From Bifidobacterium breve (GTDB lineage: Bacteria; Cyanobacteriota; Cyanobacteriia; PCC-6307; Cyanobiaceae): 33,506 nt of DNA. The translations under genes and the position numbers were made by a program. Of the stretch, positions 8,872 to 15,749 are shown piece by piece. The notes beneath the pieces were generated by a model. It was not told the DNA's origin and did no database searches. It was given only the letters and a program-made list of their open reading frames with translations. Position 1 is the first letter of the stretch. Each line of letters starts with the position of its first letter. The stretch spans positions 1-33,506 of the forward strand of contig CALPNT020000009.1 in NCBI GenBank assembly GCA_943325005.2, in the 5' to 3' direction.

Positions 8872-8890
8872 GGGTTAAGGGCCGTTCAAG
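8872..8890 (-). promoter_or_regulatory. Candidate Pho box facing the DUF7219-like gene
   Basis: On the minus strand CTTGAACG-GCC-CTTAACCC is two 8-bp half-sites with an 11-bp period. This is the layout described for cyanobacterial PhoB/SphR sites (CTTAACCT-type repeats with 3-bp spacers). The first half-site matches in only 5 of 8 positions. Confidence 0.4.
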
Positions 8891-8909
8891 CCCTGGTCGA
8901 AAGATTGCG

Positions 8910-8928
8910 GACAACCTCCCCTTAACCC
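8910..8928 (+). promoter_or_regulatory. Candidate Pho box upstream of the CHAD gene
   Basis: GACAACCT-CCC-CTTAACCC is two half-sites with an 11-bp period, ending 50 bp before the ATG at 8978. The second half-site is close to the CTTAACCT consensus; the first keeps AACCT. Confidence 0.45.
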
Positions 8929-8977
8929 CGGCGTGCTGGGGCGGGCGCAAAGTCGATTCAACAGGGAGATCTGGGCC

Positions 8978-9988
8978 ATGGCATGTGCTGGGAAGGCCCC
9001 CGCCGATCCACGGGCCCTCACCAACGGCGCGTTCGCCCTGGGATTGATTCAACGGGCCAGCCGCCGCCTGGTGGACCTGCAGAACGAGGTCGTCGCCAAT
9101 CGCGATCCGGAACCGCTGCACCAGATGCGGGTGGCGATGCGCCGCCTGCGCACAGCCCTGCGCCAGTTCGCCCCGGCCCTGGAGCTGCCTGAAGCCGTGA
9201 GGGATCAACGCATCGCCCGGGTGGCACGGCGGCTCGGCCTGGCCAGGGATCTCGATGTGTTGCGAGCCCATCTGGAGGCCAGCGTGCTGCCGAAGCTGCC
9301 GGCGGCGGAGCGCCAGCAACTGGAACCGGTGCTGCGCCAGCTGCAGCGCGAACGCCAGCACACCCAGAGCCAGGTGGAGAAAACCCTGCGCAGCGGCAGC
9401 TATCTGAATCTCCTGGCCCACCTGCAGCGTTGGCAGAAGGCACCGCAATTCACGGCCCTGGGGCACCAGCCGCTGCGCGACTGGCTGACCGAATGGCAGG
9501 CCCCCGAGCTGGTGACGATCTTCCAGCATCCCGGCTGGGCCGTGCTCGAGCCCGACGGGCCCGTCGAGGACGTTCACGATCTGCGCAAGCAGTGCAAACA
9601 CGCCCGCTACAGCCTTGAGAATCTCCTGAGCCAGACAGGACCCCGCTGCCGCGGCTGGGCCGGGCGCTTCCGGGGGCTTCAGGATCTGCTCGGCGAACTC
9701 CATGACCTGGAGGTGCTCAGGCGAGCCATCAACGACCAACTGCCGGCCGGCAGCCTGGCTGATCTGCCGATTCTGGCGCAGCTCCTGGAGCAGGATTACC
9801 AGCGCTGCTGGCAACGCTGGGGCCTGGAGGCCACCGCTCTGCAGCAACCGCAGCGGCGACGCCAGCTCTGGCGGGATCTGCTGCGGGAGTCCAGCCCTGA
9901 CTGGAGGCGGCCCTGGTGGACCGTGGCGCTACCCCGTCGTCCGGGGGCCGGCACTGAAGCCATGCAGCGGATCTTGAGCGGCTCTTAA
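8978..9988 (+). CDS. CHAD-domain protein
   Basis: A 336-residue, mostly helical, Arg/His-rich protein. The CHAD domain (conserved histidine alpha-helical domain) fills it. The first conserved block is LHQMRVAMRRLRTALRQF (His48, with several Arg). The second is VHDLRKQCKHARYSLENL (His200, Lys204, Lys207, His208). CHAD domains bind polyphosphate through these basic faces and associate with polyphosphate granules. The frame could start at GTG 8933. ATG 8978 is preferred, because it has an AGGGAG ribosome site upstream and follows the candidate Pho box. pstS begins 66 bp downstream, so a phosphate-storage role fits the context. There is no CYTH triphosphatase domain, unlike some CHAD proteins. 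Confidence 0.88.
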   Translation: MACAGKAPADPRALTNGAFALGLIQRASRRLVDLQNEVVANRDPEPLHQMRVAMRRLRTALRQFAPALELPEAVRDQRIARVARRLGLARDLDVLRAHLEASVLPKLPAAERQQLEPVLRQLQRERQHTQSQVEKTLRSGSYLNLLAHLQRWQKAPQFTALGHQPLRDWLTEWQAPELVTIFQHPGWAVLEPDGPVEDVHDLRKQCKHARYSLENLLSQTGPRCRGWAGRFRGLQDLLGELHDLEVLRRAINDQLPAGSLADLPILAQLLEQDYQRCWQRWGLEATALQQPQRRRQLWRDLLRESSPDWRRPWWTVALPRRPGAGTEAMQRILSGS

Positions 9989-10002
9989 ACAACTCATAAC
10001 GA
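9984..10002 (+). promoter_or_regulatory. Candidate Pho box upstream of pstS
   Basis: CTTAAACA-ACT-CATAACGA gives two half-sites with an 11-bp period, starting within the stop codon of the CHAD gene and ending 53 bp before the pstS ATG. A further TAACC lies near 10022-10026. pstS is a known PhoB target in cyanobacteria. Confidence 0.5.
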
Positions 10003-10054
10003 CCCAGGGGTCGGCTGGCCGCTAACCAGGTAGAGCTCCATCCTTGGCATTGCA

Positions 10055-11047
10055 ATGACCTTCGCGAAGAAGGCCCTGATCCTCGGCACCACCGCCAGCT
10101 TCGGCGGCGGCCTGGCCATCACCGCTGCAGCTCTGGCCGCCGCCACCATCAACGGTGCTGGGGCCACCTTCCCTGCCCCCTTCTATCAGGCCTCATTTGC
10201 AGGCCTCGCCAACAAGGGCATCAAGGTCAACTACCAGTCGGTGGGTTCGGGCGCCGGAGTGCGGCAGTTCGTTGCCGGCACGGTTGATTTCGGTGCCACG
10301 GATGAACCGATCAAGCCCGCCGAGGCGGCCAAGGTGAAGCGGGGCGTAGTGCAGTTCCCCGCCTCCGGCGGCACGATCGCCGTGGCCTACAACAACCCCA
10401 GCTGCCCGGCCCTCAAGCTCACCCAGAAGCAGGTGGTCGGCATCTTCCTCGGCCAGATCGACACCTGGGAGGAGCTCAAGTGCGGCAGCGGCCCGATCAA
10501 GGTGGTGCACCGTTCGGACGGATCCGGCACCACCTTCGCCTTCACCAACTCCCTCTCGGCCTTCTCGGCTGACTGGAAGAGCAAAGTGGGCGAAGGCAAA
10601 AGCGTCAAGTGGCCCGTGGGCGTTGGCGGCAAAGGCAATGAGGGAGTGGCCGGCACGATCAGCAACACCCCCGGTTCGATCGGCTATCTCAGTGAAGCCT
10701 TCGTTAAAGGCAAAATCAAGGCAGCTGCCGTTCAGAACAAGGCTGGTCGCTTTGTCAAGCCCAATGCCAAGAGCGGTGCCGCCGCTCTGAACAACATCCG
10801 GCTCGACGGCATGCTGGCCGGAGAAGATCCCAATCCCGCCGGCGAGACCAGCTACCCGATCTCCACTCTTACCTGGATCCTGGCCTACAAAACCGGCAAC
10901 GGTGAAAAAGCCGAGGTGATTCAGAAGGCAATGGAGCATCTGCTCAGCAACACCACCCAGTTCCGCGGCGAAGTCCTCGGCTTCATCCCCCTCAAGGGAT
11001 CGATCCTCAGCCAGTCCCGCCGCGCCGTCGACAGCATCGGCAAGTAG
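10055..11047 (+). CDS. pstS: Phosphate ABC transporter substrate-binding protein PstS
   Basis: A 330-residue periplasmic phosphate-binding protein. The N-terminus (lysines, then an Ala/Gly-rich hydrophobic stretch to about residue 33) is a signal peptide. The PstS signatures follow in order: INGAGATFPAPFYQ, VGSGAGVRQF, DFGATDEP and HRSDGSGTTFAFTN. The last holds the Ser/Asp/Gly residues that contact phosphate in the family. The C-terminus (FRGEVLGFIPLKGSIL) is also typical. It captures inorganic phosphate for a PstCAB permease; pstC, pstA and pstB are not in this window. A strong terminator follows at 11074, so the gene is probably transcribed alone or with the CHAD gene. It belongs to the same neighbourhood as phoB-phoR 4 kb away. 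Confidence 0.95.
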   Translation: MTFAKKALILGTTASFGGGLAITAAALAAATINGAGATFPAPFYQASFAGLANKGIKVNYQSVGSGAGVRQFVAGTVDFGATDEPIKPAEAAKVKRGVVQFPASGGTIAVAYNNPSCPALKLTQKQVVGIFLGQIDTWEELKCGSGPIKVVHRSDGSGTTFAFTNSLSAFSADWKSKVGEGKSVKWPVGVGGKGNEGVAGTISNTPGSIGYLSEAFVKGKIKAAAVQNKAGRFVKPNAKSGAAALNNIRLDGMLAGEDPNPAGETSYPISTLTWILAYKTGNGEKAEVIQKAMEHLLSNTTQFRGEVLGFIPLKGSILSQSRRAVDSIGK

Positions 11048-11073
11048 TCGATCGTTCAACGATCACCATGGCT

Positions 11074-11098
11074 GGCCCCCTTCAGAGGGGGCCTTTTT
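11074..11098 (+). terminator. Rho-independent terminator of pstS
   Basis: GGCCCCC, a 6-base loop, then GGGGGCC and TTTTT, 26 bp after the pstS stop. The 7-bp G/C stem with a U-tract is a textbook intrinsic terminator. Confidence 0.85.
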
Positions 11099-11152
11099 CA
11101 TGGGGCCTTCGGTCTGGGTCGATCAGGCCAAAGCCCGGTCTGGCCACGGTCA

Positions 11153-11863
11153 TCAGCAAGACGGCCCAGCCGGCCCGGCGACACCGACGGGAACGGCAAC
11201 AGCCGGCGGGAACAGACCGGTGTGGACCCGGACCCCGGCAGCTGGAGCTACCCAGATCGCACGGATCTGGCCGCTCAGCAACCGGATCGCCCGCCAGCCC
11301 TCCAGCAAGGTGACCAAAGCCAGGATCAACACCGCAATCAGCGGCGAGAGCTGGCTGGTGACGCTCGATTGGGGACCGCCCGCAGCAGAGGGCCGCGGGC
11401 TGTTTCGAGCCAGCCTCGCTGGCGATTGCCCCTGCTGCGGTTGCACCCTCGGCGGTTGCTCGGGCGGAACCGGCGCGGCCGGGGCCACGGCCAGCACAGC
11501 GGCTGTTCGAACCACAACCCTGGCCCCCACCGCACGCTCCGCAGCCACGGGGAGGCCAATGGCGGCCAGCGCCACTGCTGCCGGCGCCACTGCTGCCGGC
11601 GAAACGGCTGCCGATAAAACGACTGCCGACCAAACGGCTGCCGGTAAACCAGCTGCCTGGTTCACCGGCGGCTGCTCATCAGACAGCGGCACATCAGACA
11701 GCGGCTCATCAGACCGTGCCGCACCAGTTGGGGCTGGCACGGCAGGCAGATGCAGCAGGGCGGTGGCGGGTTCTACCGGCACCGTCCACGGGGCCGGAGG
11801 ATGCACTCTCCAATACGGAGACTGCTGCCAACCCCTCAATCGGGTGGAAAGGGTGGGATTCAT
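11153..11863 (-). CDS. Ala/Pro-rich protein with a predicted C-terminal membrane segment
   Basis: A 236-residue minus-strand frame beginning 28 bp after the phycobilisome linker stop, in the same direction. The first ~165 residues are low complexity, rich in Ala, Val and Pro, and include degenerate pentapeptide repeats encoded by a 15-bp tandem repeat. Residues ~172-195 (SPLIAVLILALVTLLEGWRA) would span a membrane, followed by a short basic and hydrophobic tail. No domain is recognised. Competing frames cross the region on both strands, including a very long plus-strand frame that is also open antisense to the linker. Strand and frame are therefore chosen mainly from context and the membrane segment. 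Confidence 0.4.
   Translation of the reverse strand: MNPTLSTRLRGWQQSPYWRVHPPAPWTVPVEPATALLHLPAVPAPTGAARSDEPLSDVPLSDEQPPVNQAAGLPAAVWSAVVLSAAVSPAAVAPAAVALAAIGLPVAAERAVGARVVVRTAAVLAVAPAAPVPPEQPPRVQPQQGQSPARLARNSPRPSAAGGPQSSVTSQLSPLIAVLILALVTLLEGWRAIRLLSGQIRAIWVAPAAGVRVHTGLFPPAVAVPVGVAGPAGPSC
11568..11657. repeat. Six degenerate 15-bp tandem repeats
   Basis: Six 15-bp units, each ending in CTGCC, run from 11568 to 11657. The first two (AGC/GGC + GCCACTGCTGCC) are nearly identical, and later ones vary around AAACGGCTGCC. The 15-bp period keeps any reading frame and encodes five-residue repeats. Confidence 0.8.
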
Positions 11864-11891
11864 GGCGCCACGGCCGGCGGTGGTCTGCTCC

Positions 11892-12866
11892 TCAGTTCAC
11901 CACCACGTCAATCACCCGGCCACCCAGACGACTCACCCGTTGCAACGCCTCATTCATGCGGCTGAAGGGCACGCGCAGCACATAGGAGCCGCTGCGCACG
12001 TAGGCGTTGTCGGCGATCCCGGTGGCTTTGATGGTCACCAGCCTGGCACCGCTGGTATTGGTGCCGCGCAGAGCTGGCGACACCCTGAGCGCCTCCTGGC
12101 GATGATCCTGGGAGGCACTTCTGGGGGCCGCGCCTGGGGTTTCACCGCCATACAGGCCAGCCTGATCCGAAATCAGGGCTCGGAACGGTCCGTCGGTGCT
12201 GATCCCGCTGTAGTCGCGACGCACGGATACGTTGCGGATGATCACCGCCCCAGCGGCGCCGCGCACGGCCACCGGTTGGTTCTGATGCAGGGGCCGATTC
12301 AGGGCGGCCTGAATGCCGCTGCGGTCGCCCTTGACGGAAGCGGCAGCGCCTGCAGCCAGCTGCATCAGCCAGGAAAACTGACGGCCCTGATGCCCCTTGG
12401 AGTAATCCCAGCCATGCAGGTAAGGCACCACATCCTGGCCGAACCGCTCCTGATACTCAGCGCTGTCAATGTAGGAATCAATTTCGGCTTCAACGCCATG
12501 TTGCTGCAGGATCGTGAAGTGATGGAGCATCTCAGCCTTGTTCTGAGGAGCCCGACCAAGCAGATGCTTGAAGTTGAGTTCGATGAAGCGATAAGCGTTG
12601 CAATTATCAAAGAAACGAGCACGATAGAGGCCACTGTTGGCAACAGTTCGCACGAATTCTCTGACGCTCAGTGCCCCGTCCTTGAACAGGGATTCCGCAC
12701 CACTCAGGCGCTCGTTATCCATCACATACTGCTGGCCCAGAACCTGCCGGTAAACGGCCCGGATGATCACGTTCTTGTCATTGTCCGAGGCGTGCAACCA
12801 GCTTTCCTTATTGCGATCGTTGGCGTAACGCGCAATGCCCAGAGTGGGCGCCTGCACAAGGGTCAT
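11892..12866 (-). CDS. Phycobilisome rod linker polypeptide with C-terminal CpcD-like domain
   Basis: A 324-residue linker. Residues ~20-155 are the PBS_linker domain, with VIIRAVYRQVLGQQYVM, SGAESLFKDGALSVREFVR, FFDNCNAYRFIELNFKHLLGRAP (a 23-residue block here cited at about 85-107) and EIDSYIDSAEYQERFG. Residues ~272-324 form a CpcD-like capping domain, with VTIKATGI near its start and RVSRLGGRVIDVVV at the end. This layout fits rod linkers of the CpcC/CpeC type, which join hexamers of phycocyanin or phycoerythrin; the FF(D/E)xC block is nearer the phycoerythrin-associated linkers. ATG 12866 is chosen over a TTG five codons upstream. There is no clear ribosome site. No phycobiliprotein genes are adjacent, which is unusual. 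Confidence 0.88.
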   Translation of the reverse strand: MTLVQAPTLGIARYANDRNKESWLHASDNDKNVIIRAVYRQVLGQQYVMDNERLSGAESLFKDGALSVREFVRTVANSGLYRARFFDNCNAYRFIELNFKHLLGRAPQNKAEMLHHFTILQQHGVEAEIDSYIDSAEYQERFGQDVVPYLHGWDYSKGHQGRQFSWLMQLAAGAAASVKGDRSGIQAALNRPLHQNQPVAVRGAAGAVIIRNVSVRRDYSGISTDGPFRALISDQAGLYGGETPGAAPRSASQDHRQEALRVSPALRGTNTSGARLVTIKATGIADNAYVRSGSYVLRVPFSRMNEALQRVSRLGGRVIDVVVN

Positions 12867-13091
12867 GGTGGGGGGTGGCAAGGGGGGAAGAGGGAGTCAG
12901 CGGATCCAGCCAGAGGCCGGATCCCACCGATCACCGTTGAACCGTAAGGCGATTTCCCAGGCTCTCCTGTAGACCTGAAAAAAATCAAGACGCCCGCCAA
13001 CCACAAGCGCTGGCAGCTGGCAAGCGTCGCCATGTGATGAACACAACCGTCCGGCGGCGACTTTTGCTGTTGAGATGGGTGGAACCACCCA
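12867..13091. promoter_or_regulatory. Upstream region of the phycobilisome linker
   Basis: A 225-bp gap between the minus-strand linker and the plus-strand small ORF at 13092. It should contain the linker promoter and leader. The bases just before the linker ATG are a C-rich run without a Shine-Dalgarno motif. I could not fix -10/-35 elements. Confidence 0.3.
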
Positions 13092-13289
13092 ATGCAGGAT
13101 TCCGTCGTGCTGAGCAACGGAGACTCACCGCTGACAGCGATCGCCACCTGCCTGCTGCTGCAGGCTTCCATCCTTGGAGCCGGCTGGCTGCTCCAAGGCT
13201 GGTGCCCTCCCCGCACCCCCCTGCAAAGCCACGACCCCAGTCAGGCACAGGCTGCGATTGGGGCCGGCACCGGTTGCCAGCAGGCTTGA
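13092..13289 (+). CDS. Possible small membrane protein
   Basis: A 65-residue frame from an ATG with GGTGGA a short distance upstream. Residues ~13-36 (SPLTAIATCLLLQASILGAG) are hydrophobic enough for one membrane helix; the rest is polar. It fills part of an otherwise empty 480-bp gap divergent from the phycobilisome linker. No family is recognised, and a chance frame is possible. Confidence 0.35.
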   Translation: MQDSVVLSNGDSPLTAIATCLLLQASILGAGWLLQGWCPPRTPLQSHDPSQAQAAIGAGTGCQQA

Positions 13290-13339
13290 ACCTCCGCCCG
13301 CGCGCTCCTAACTACCGCGACTCCAGCACCAAAACGGTG

Positions 13340-13354
13340 GAGCTGAGTCAGCTC
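13340..13354. repeat. Short palindrome at a gene end
   Basis: GAGCTGA-G-TCAGCTC is a perfect 7-bp inverted repeat around one base. It overlaps the stop codon of the minus-strand gene that ends at 13348. No T-tract follows on either side. Confidence 0.5.
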
Positions 13355-14178
13355 TGGCGCTTGATTTGATGCTGCAGCTGACGACGCTGATATTCCACCG
13401 AAAGGGAAGCCAGGTGTTGCTTGGCCTGCTCCCGCAGCGCCGGATCCACCTGCTCCAACACCTGCCCCTGGGGCACCTGCATCCGCATCACCAGCGACAA
13501 GGCATCAAACAGGCGCACCTGGTCGTTCTGCCAGCCCTGATAGTCGGCAGCGAGGGCCTTGAGCGCCTCGCCGGACACTTCACCCTTCTCCACCAACGGC
13601 CTGAGGACCTGCACCTGGGCCAGGCGGGCGGAGGTCACCAGGGCATGGGCGGCCCCGAGCGCAGCGAGGGCATCGGCCGCCTCCCGCTTCAGCAAGGTCA
13701 TATCCCTGGCGAGCACGGCCTGCTCGACGCTCAGGGGTTCCCGCAGGCCAGGACAGAGGGCCGCCCGATCGGCCGCAAACGCCAGGCTGCCTGCAGGCGG
13801 AGCCAGGCTGGGCATCGTCATGATCATCGTCGGGCCGGCCTGGAAGGAATCCTCAGCCGGGCCTGGAGTAGCAGCCAGCACCGGGCCAGCCACTGCGGCT
13901 GGGCCGGCAACCTGGAGGGGTGTGGCCGTCTCGATGGGGGCGGGGGCCAAACGCTGAACCCAGGTCGAGAGCTGCTGATGGAGCCAGCGGCGCAGCCGCT
14001 GCAGGGGTTGTTTCCTCACCACGGTTGAATCGCCTTCCACAAACCGACCTCCACTCTGGGGGGCCGCAGGTGAGTTCGGCGCAGGCGGATATCCCGCGGC
14101 CGCCTGGTGGACATTCAAGGCATCGGGGGGAAGCAAGCGCAACCGGCGCGGACCGGCATCAGACCGCCCCGAAGCCAT
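13348..14178 (-). CDS. Hypothetical protein with Ala/Pro-rich N-terminal half and helical C-terminus
   Basis: A 276-residue protein from ATG 14178, which has AAGGTG a few bases upstream. The open frame continues to a TTG at 14250, but that would add only low-complexity sequence. The N-terminal ~155 residues are Pro/Ala/Arg-rich and probably disordered. The C-terminal ~120 residues look folded and helical, with heptad-like stretches (EQAVLARDMTLLKREAADAL, and near the end REQAKQHLASLSVEYQRRQL). No signal peptide, membrane segment or known domain was seen. It is divergent from the CRP-like regulator, sharing its 192-bp upstream region. Function unknown. Confidence 0.6.
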   Translation of the reverse strand: MASGRSDAGPRRLRLLPPDALNVHQAAAGYPPAPNSPAAPQSGGRFVEGDSTVVRKQPLQRLRRWLHQQLSTWVQRLAPAPIETATPLQVAGPAAVAGPVLAATPGPAEDSFQAGPTMIMTMPSLAPPAGSLAFAADRAALCPGLREPLSVEQAVLARDMTLLKREAADALAALGAAHALVTSARLAQVQVLRPLVEKGEVSGEALKALAADYQGWQNDQVRLFDALSLVMRMQVPQGQVLEQVDPALREQAKQHLASLSVEYQRRQLQHQIKRQS

Positions 14179-14277
14179 GGTGGCACCTTGATCCAGGCTG
14201 CCAGCGGAACCGGAACGTGTGCGGCGGGGCTGGCTTGACTGGCACAGCAACGGCGGTGCCGGCTCTGACTGGAGCGC

Positions 14278-14296
14278 CTTAGCCAGCTCTTAACCG
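14278..14296 (+). promoter_or_regulatory. Candidate Pho box upstream of the CRP-like regulator
   Basis: CTTAGCCA-GCT-CTTAACCG gives two well-matching half-sites with an 11-bp period, 75 bp before the ATG at 14371. It is the best match in the window to the cyanobacterial CTTAACCT-type Pho box, and would place the regulator and phoB-phoR under PhoB control. Confidence 0.5.
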
Positions 14297-14370
14297 AATG
14301 ATGATCGCCCCTTTGCCCACCTCTCGGTGGCTCTCCATACAGTTTTGCCAACCCGTTTGCACGGCTTTTC

Positions 14371-15003
14371 ATGGTGTTCACGCCGTCCCGTGGCGCTGCC
14401 GGCAGCGGTGCATTCCGCGAATTCCTGGAGGCCAGCTACCGCAAGCGCACCCTGGTGCATCTGGCGGCGGGCAGTCAGGTGCCGATGCTGCGCAACAGCA
14501 TCTGGCTGGTGGTGCGCGGCATGGTCAAGCTCGGAGCGATCACCATCCACGGCGACGACCTGCTGCTGGGACTGGCCGGTCCGAGTGAACCGTTCGGCGA
14601 ACCGCTCACCGATGTGGAGGCCTTCGAGGCCCGCACGCTCTGCGACACCGACCTGTTGTGCCTGAGCCTGGAGGAAATCCGTTCCGATGCCAGTCTTGCG
14701 GTGGCCATGCTGCAGGCGGTGACCAAGCGCTACCGCCAGTCCCAGTCGCTGTTGGCCCTGATGGGCCTGCGCCGGGTGGAAGAACGGGTGCGGGGCTTTC
14801 TGGAGCTTTTGGCCACCGAATATGGCCAGGCCTGTGAACAGGGACTGCGACTTGATCTGCGACTCACCCACCAGGAAGTGGCCAGTGCCCTTGGCACCAC
14901 GCGTGTCACCGTCACCCGGGTGATCGGCGTGCTGCGCCAGGAAGGCTGGCTGAGTCTTGACGGGCAGCGCCGTCTGGTGATCAGCCATCTGCCCCCCCGG
15001 TGA
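14371..15003 (+). CDS. CRP/FNR-family regulator, PtrA-like
   Basis: A 210-residue CRP/FNR-type regulator. Residues ~25-115 form the degenerate cyclic-nucleotide-type beta barrel; the cAMP phosphate-binding residues are not evident. A dimer helix follows (~115-150). The winged HTH lies at about 164-196: LTHQEVASALGTTRVTVTRV, then IGVLRQEGWLS. It is the first gene of a run with phoB and phoR. In marine Synechococcus and Prochlorococcus the CRP-like regulator PtrA is linked to phosphate stress, and a similar gene lies beside phoBR in some strains. Calling this gene ptrA is an inference from fold and neighbours; another CRP-family paralogue is possible. NtcA is less likely, since the barrel differs from it. 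Confidence 0.75.
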   Translation: MVFTPSRGAAGSGAFREFLEASYRKRTLVHLAAGSQVPMLRNSIWLVVRGMVKLGAITIHGDDLLLGLAGPSEPFGEPLTDVEAFEARTLCDTDLLCLSLEEIRSDASLAVAMLQAVTKRYRQSQSLLALMGLRRVEERVRGFLELLATEYGQACEQGLRLDLRLTHQEVASALGTTRVTVTRVIGVLRQEGWLSLDGQRRLVISHLPPR

Positions 15004-15047
15004 TCCCCCTCTTCTGGATCGACCACCTGCCGACCGACAATGGCGGG

Positions 15048-15749
15048 ATGCAACCTTCCCTGCTGGTCGTTGAAGACGACGAAACGATCCGCGAGACGAT
15101 CCGTGACGCCTTGGTCCTGGAGGGTTTCGCGGTGACGGCCTGCGGTAATGGCCGCGATGCGCTCGACACCCTCACCCGGGCCAGCGCCGATGCCAGTGGC
15201 GGCTTTGCCCTGGTGGTGCTGGATCTGATGCTGCCGGGACTGGGAGGGCTGGATCTCTGCCGCGAATTACGTGGCGCTGGCGATCGCACACCCATCCTGG
15301 TGGTGAGTGCCCGCGACAGCGAAACCGATCGGGTGGTCGGCCTGGAGGTGGGGGCGGATGACTACCTGATCAAGCCCTTCGGCATGCGCGAACTGGTGGC
15401 CCGCTGCCGCGCCCTGATGCGCCGCAGCCAACCCACCGCCGAGGCGGCACCCTCGGTGCTGGAACACGCCAACCTGCGGCTCTATCCGGATGAATGTCGC
15501 GTCACCCGCGATGGGCTGGAGGTGAATCTTTCCCCCAAGGAGTACAGGCTGCTGGAGCTGTTCATGCAGCATCCCCGTCGGGTCTGGAGCCGCGACAAAT
15601 TGCTGGAGCAGGTCTGGGGTATGGACTATTTCGGCGATAGCAAAACCGTCGATGTTCATATTCGCTGGCTACGCGAAAAACTCGAAGCCAGCCCCTCGGC
15701 TCCGGTCCATCTGATCACCGTGCGGGGCTTCGGCTACCGGTTCGGCTGA
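15048..15749 (+). CDS. phoB: Phosphate response regulator PhoB/SphR
   Basis: A 233-residue OmpR/PhoB-type response regulator. The receiver has the acidic pocket VVEDDE (7-12), phospho-acceptor Asp59 in LVVLDLMLPG, the switch Ser87 in ILVVSA and Lys109 in YLIKPF. The C-terminal winged helix ends with the usual DVHIRWLREKLE and VRGFGYRFG. The frame opens at GTG 15000, which overlaps the previous stop as GTGA. ATG 15048 is preferred because PhoB proteins normally begin just before the VVEDD strand; the longer form would add 16 residues. It is followed at once by the phoR-type kinase and preceded by the CRP-like gene, so the three are probably one operon. Confidence 0.88.
   Translation: MQPSLLVVEDDETIRETIRDALVLEGFAVTACGNGRDALDTLTRASADASGGFALVVLDLMLPGLGGLDLCRELRGAGDRTPILVVSARDSETDRVVGLEVGADDYLIKPFGMRELVARCRALMRRSQPTAEAAPSVLEHANLRLYPDECRVTRDGLEVNLSPKEYRLLELFMQHPRRVWSRDKLLEQVWGMDYFGDSKTVDVHIRWLREKLEASPSAPVHLITVRGFGYRFG

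Larger units (their letters stand above)
8870..8930. repeat. Perfect 12-bp inverted repeat between divergent genes
   Basis: CGGGGTTAAGGG (8870-8881) and its exact reverse complement CCCTTAACCCCG (8919-8930) are separated by 37 bp in the divergent promoter region. Each arm is also the second half of a Pho-box-like direct repeat pointing towards the nearer gene. Confidence 0.85.

Noticed and set aside
11100-12947. A 615-codon plus-strand open frame
   Set aside because: It runs antisense to the clear phycobilisome linker and through the repeat region; its composition is not protein-like and it arises from high GC content.
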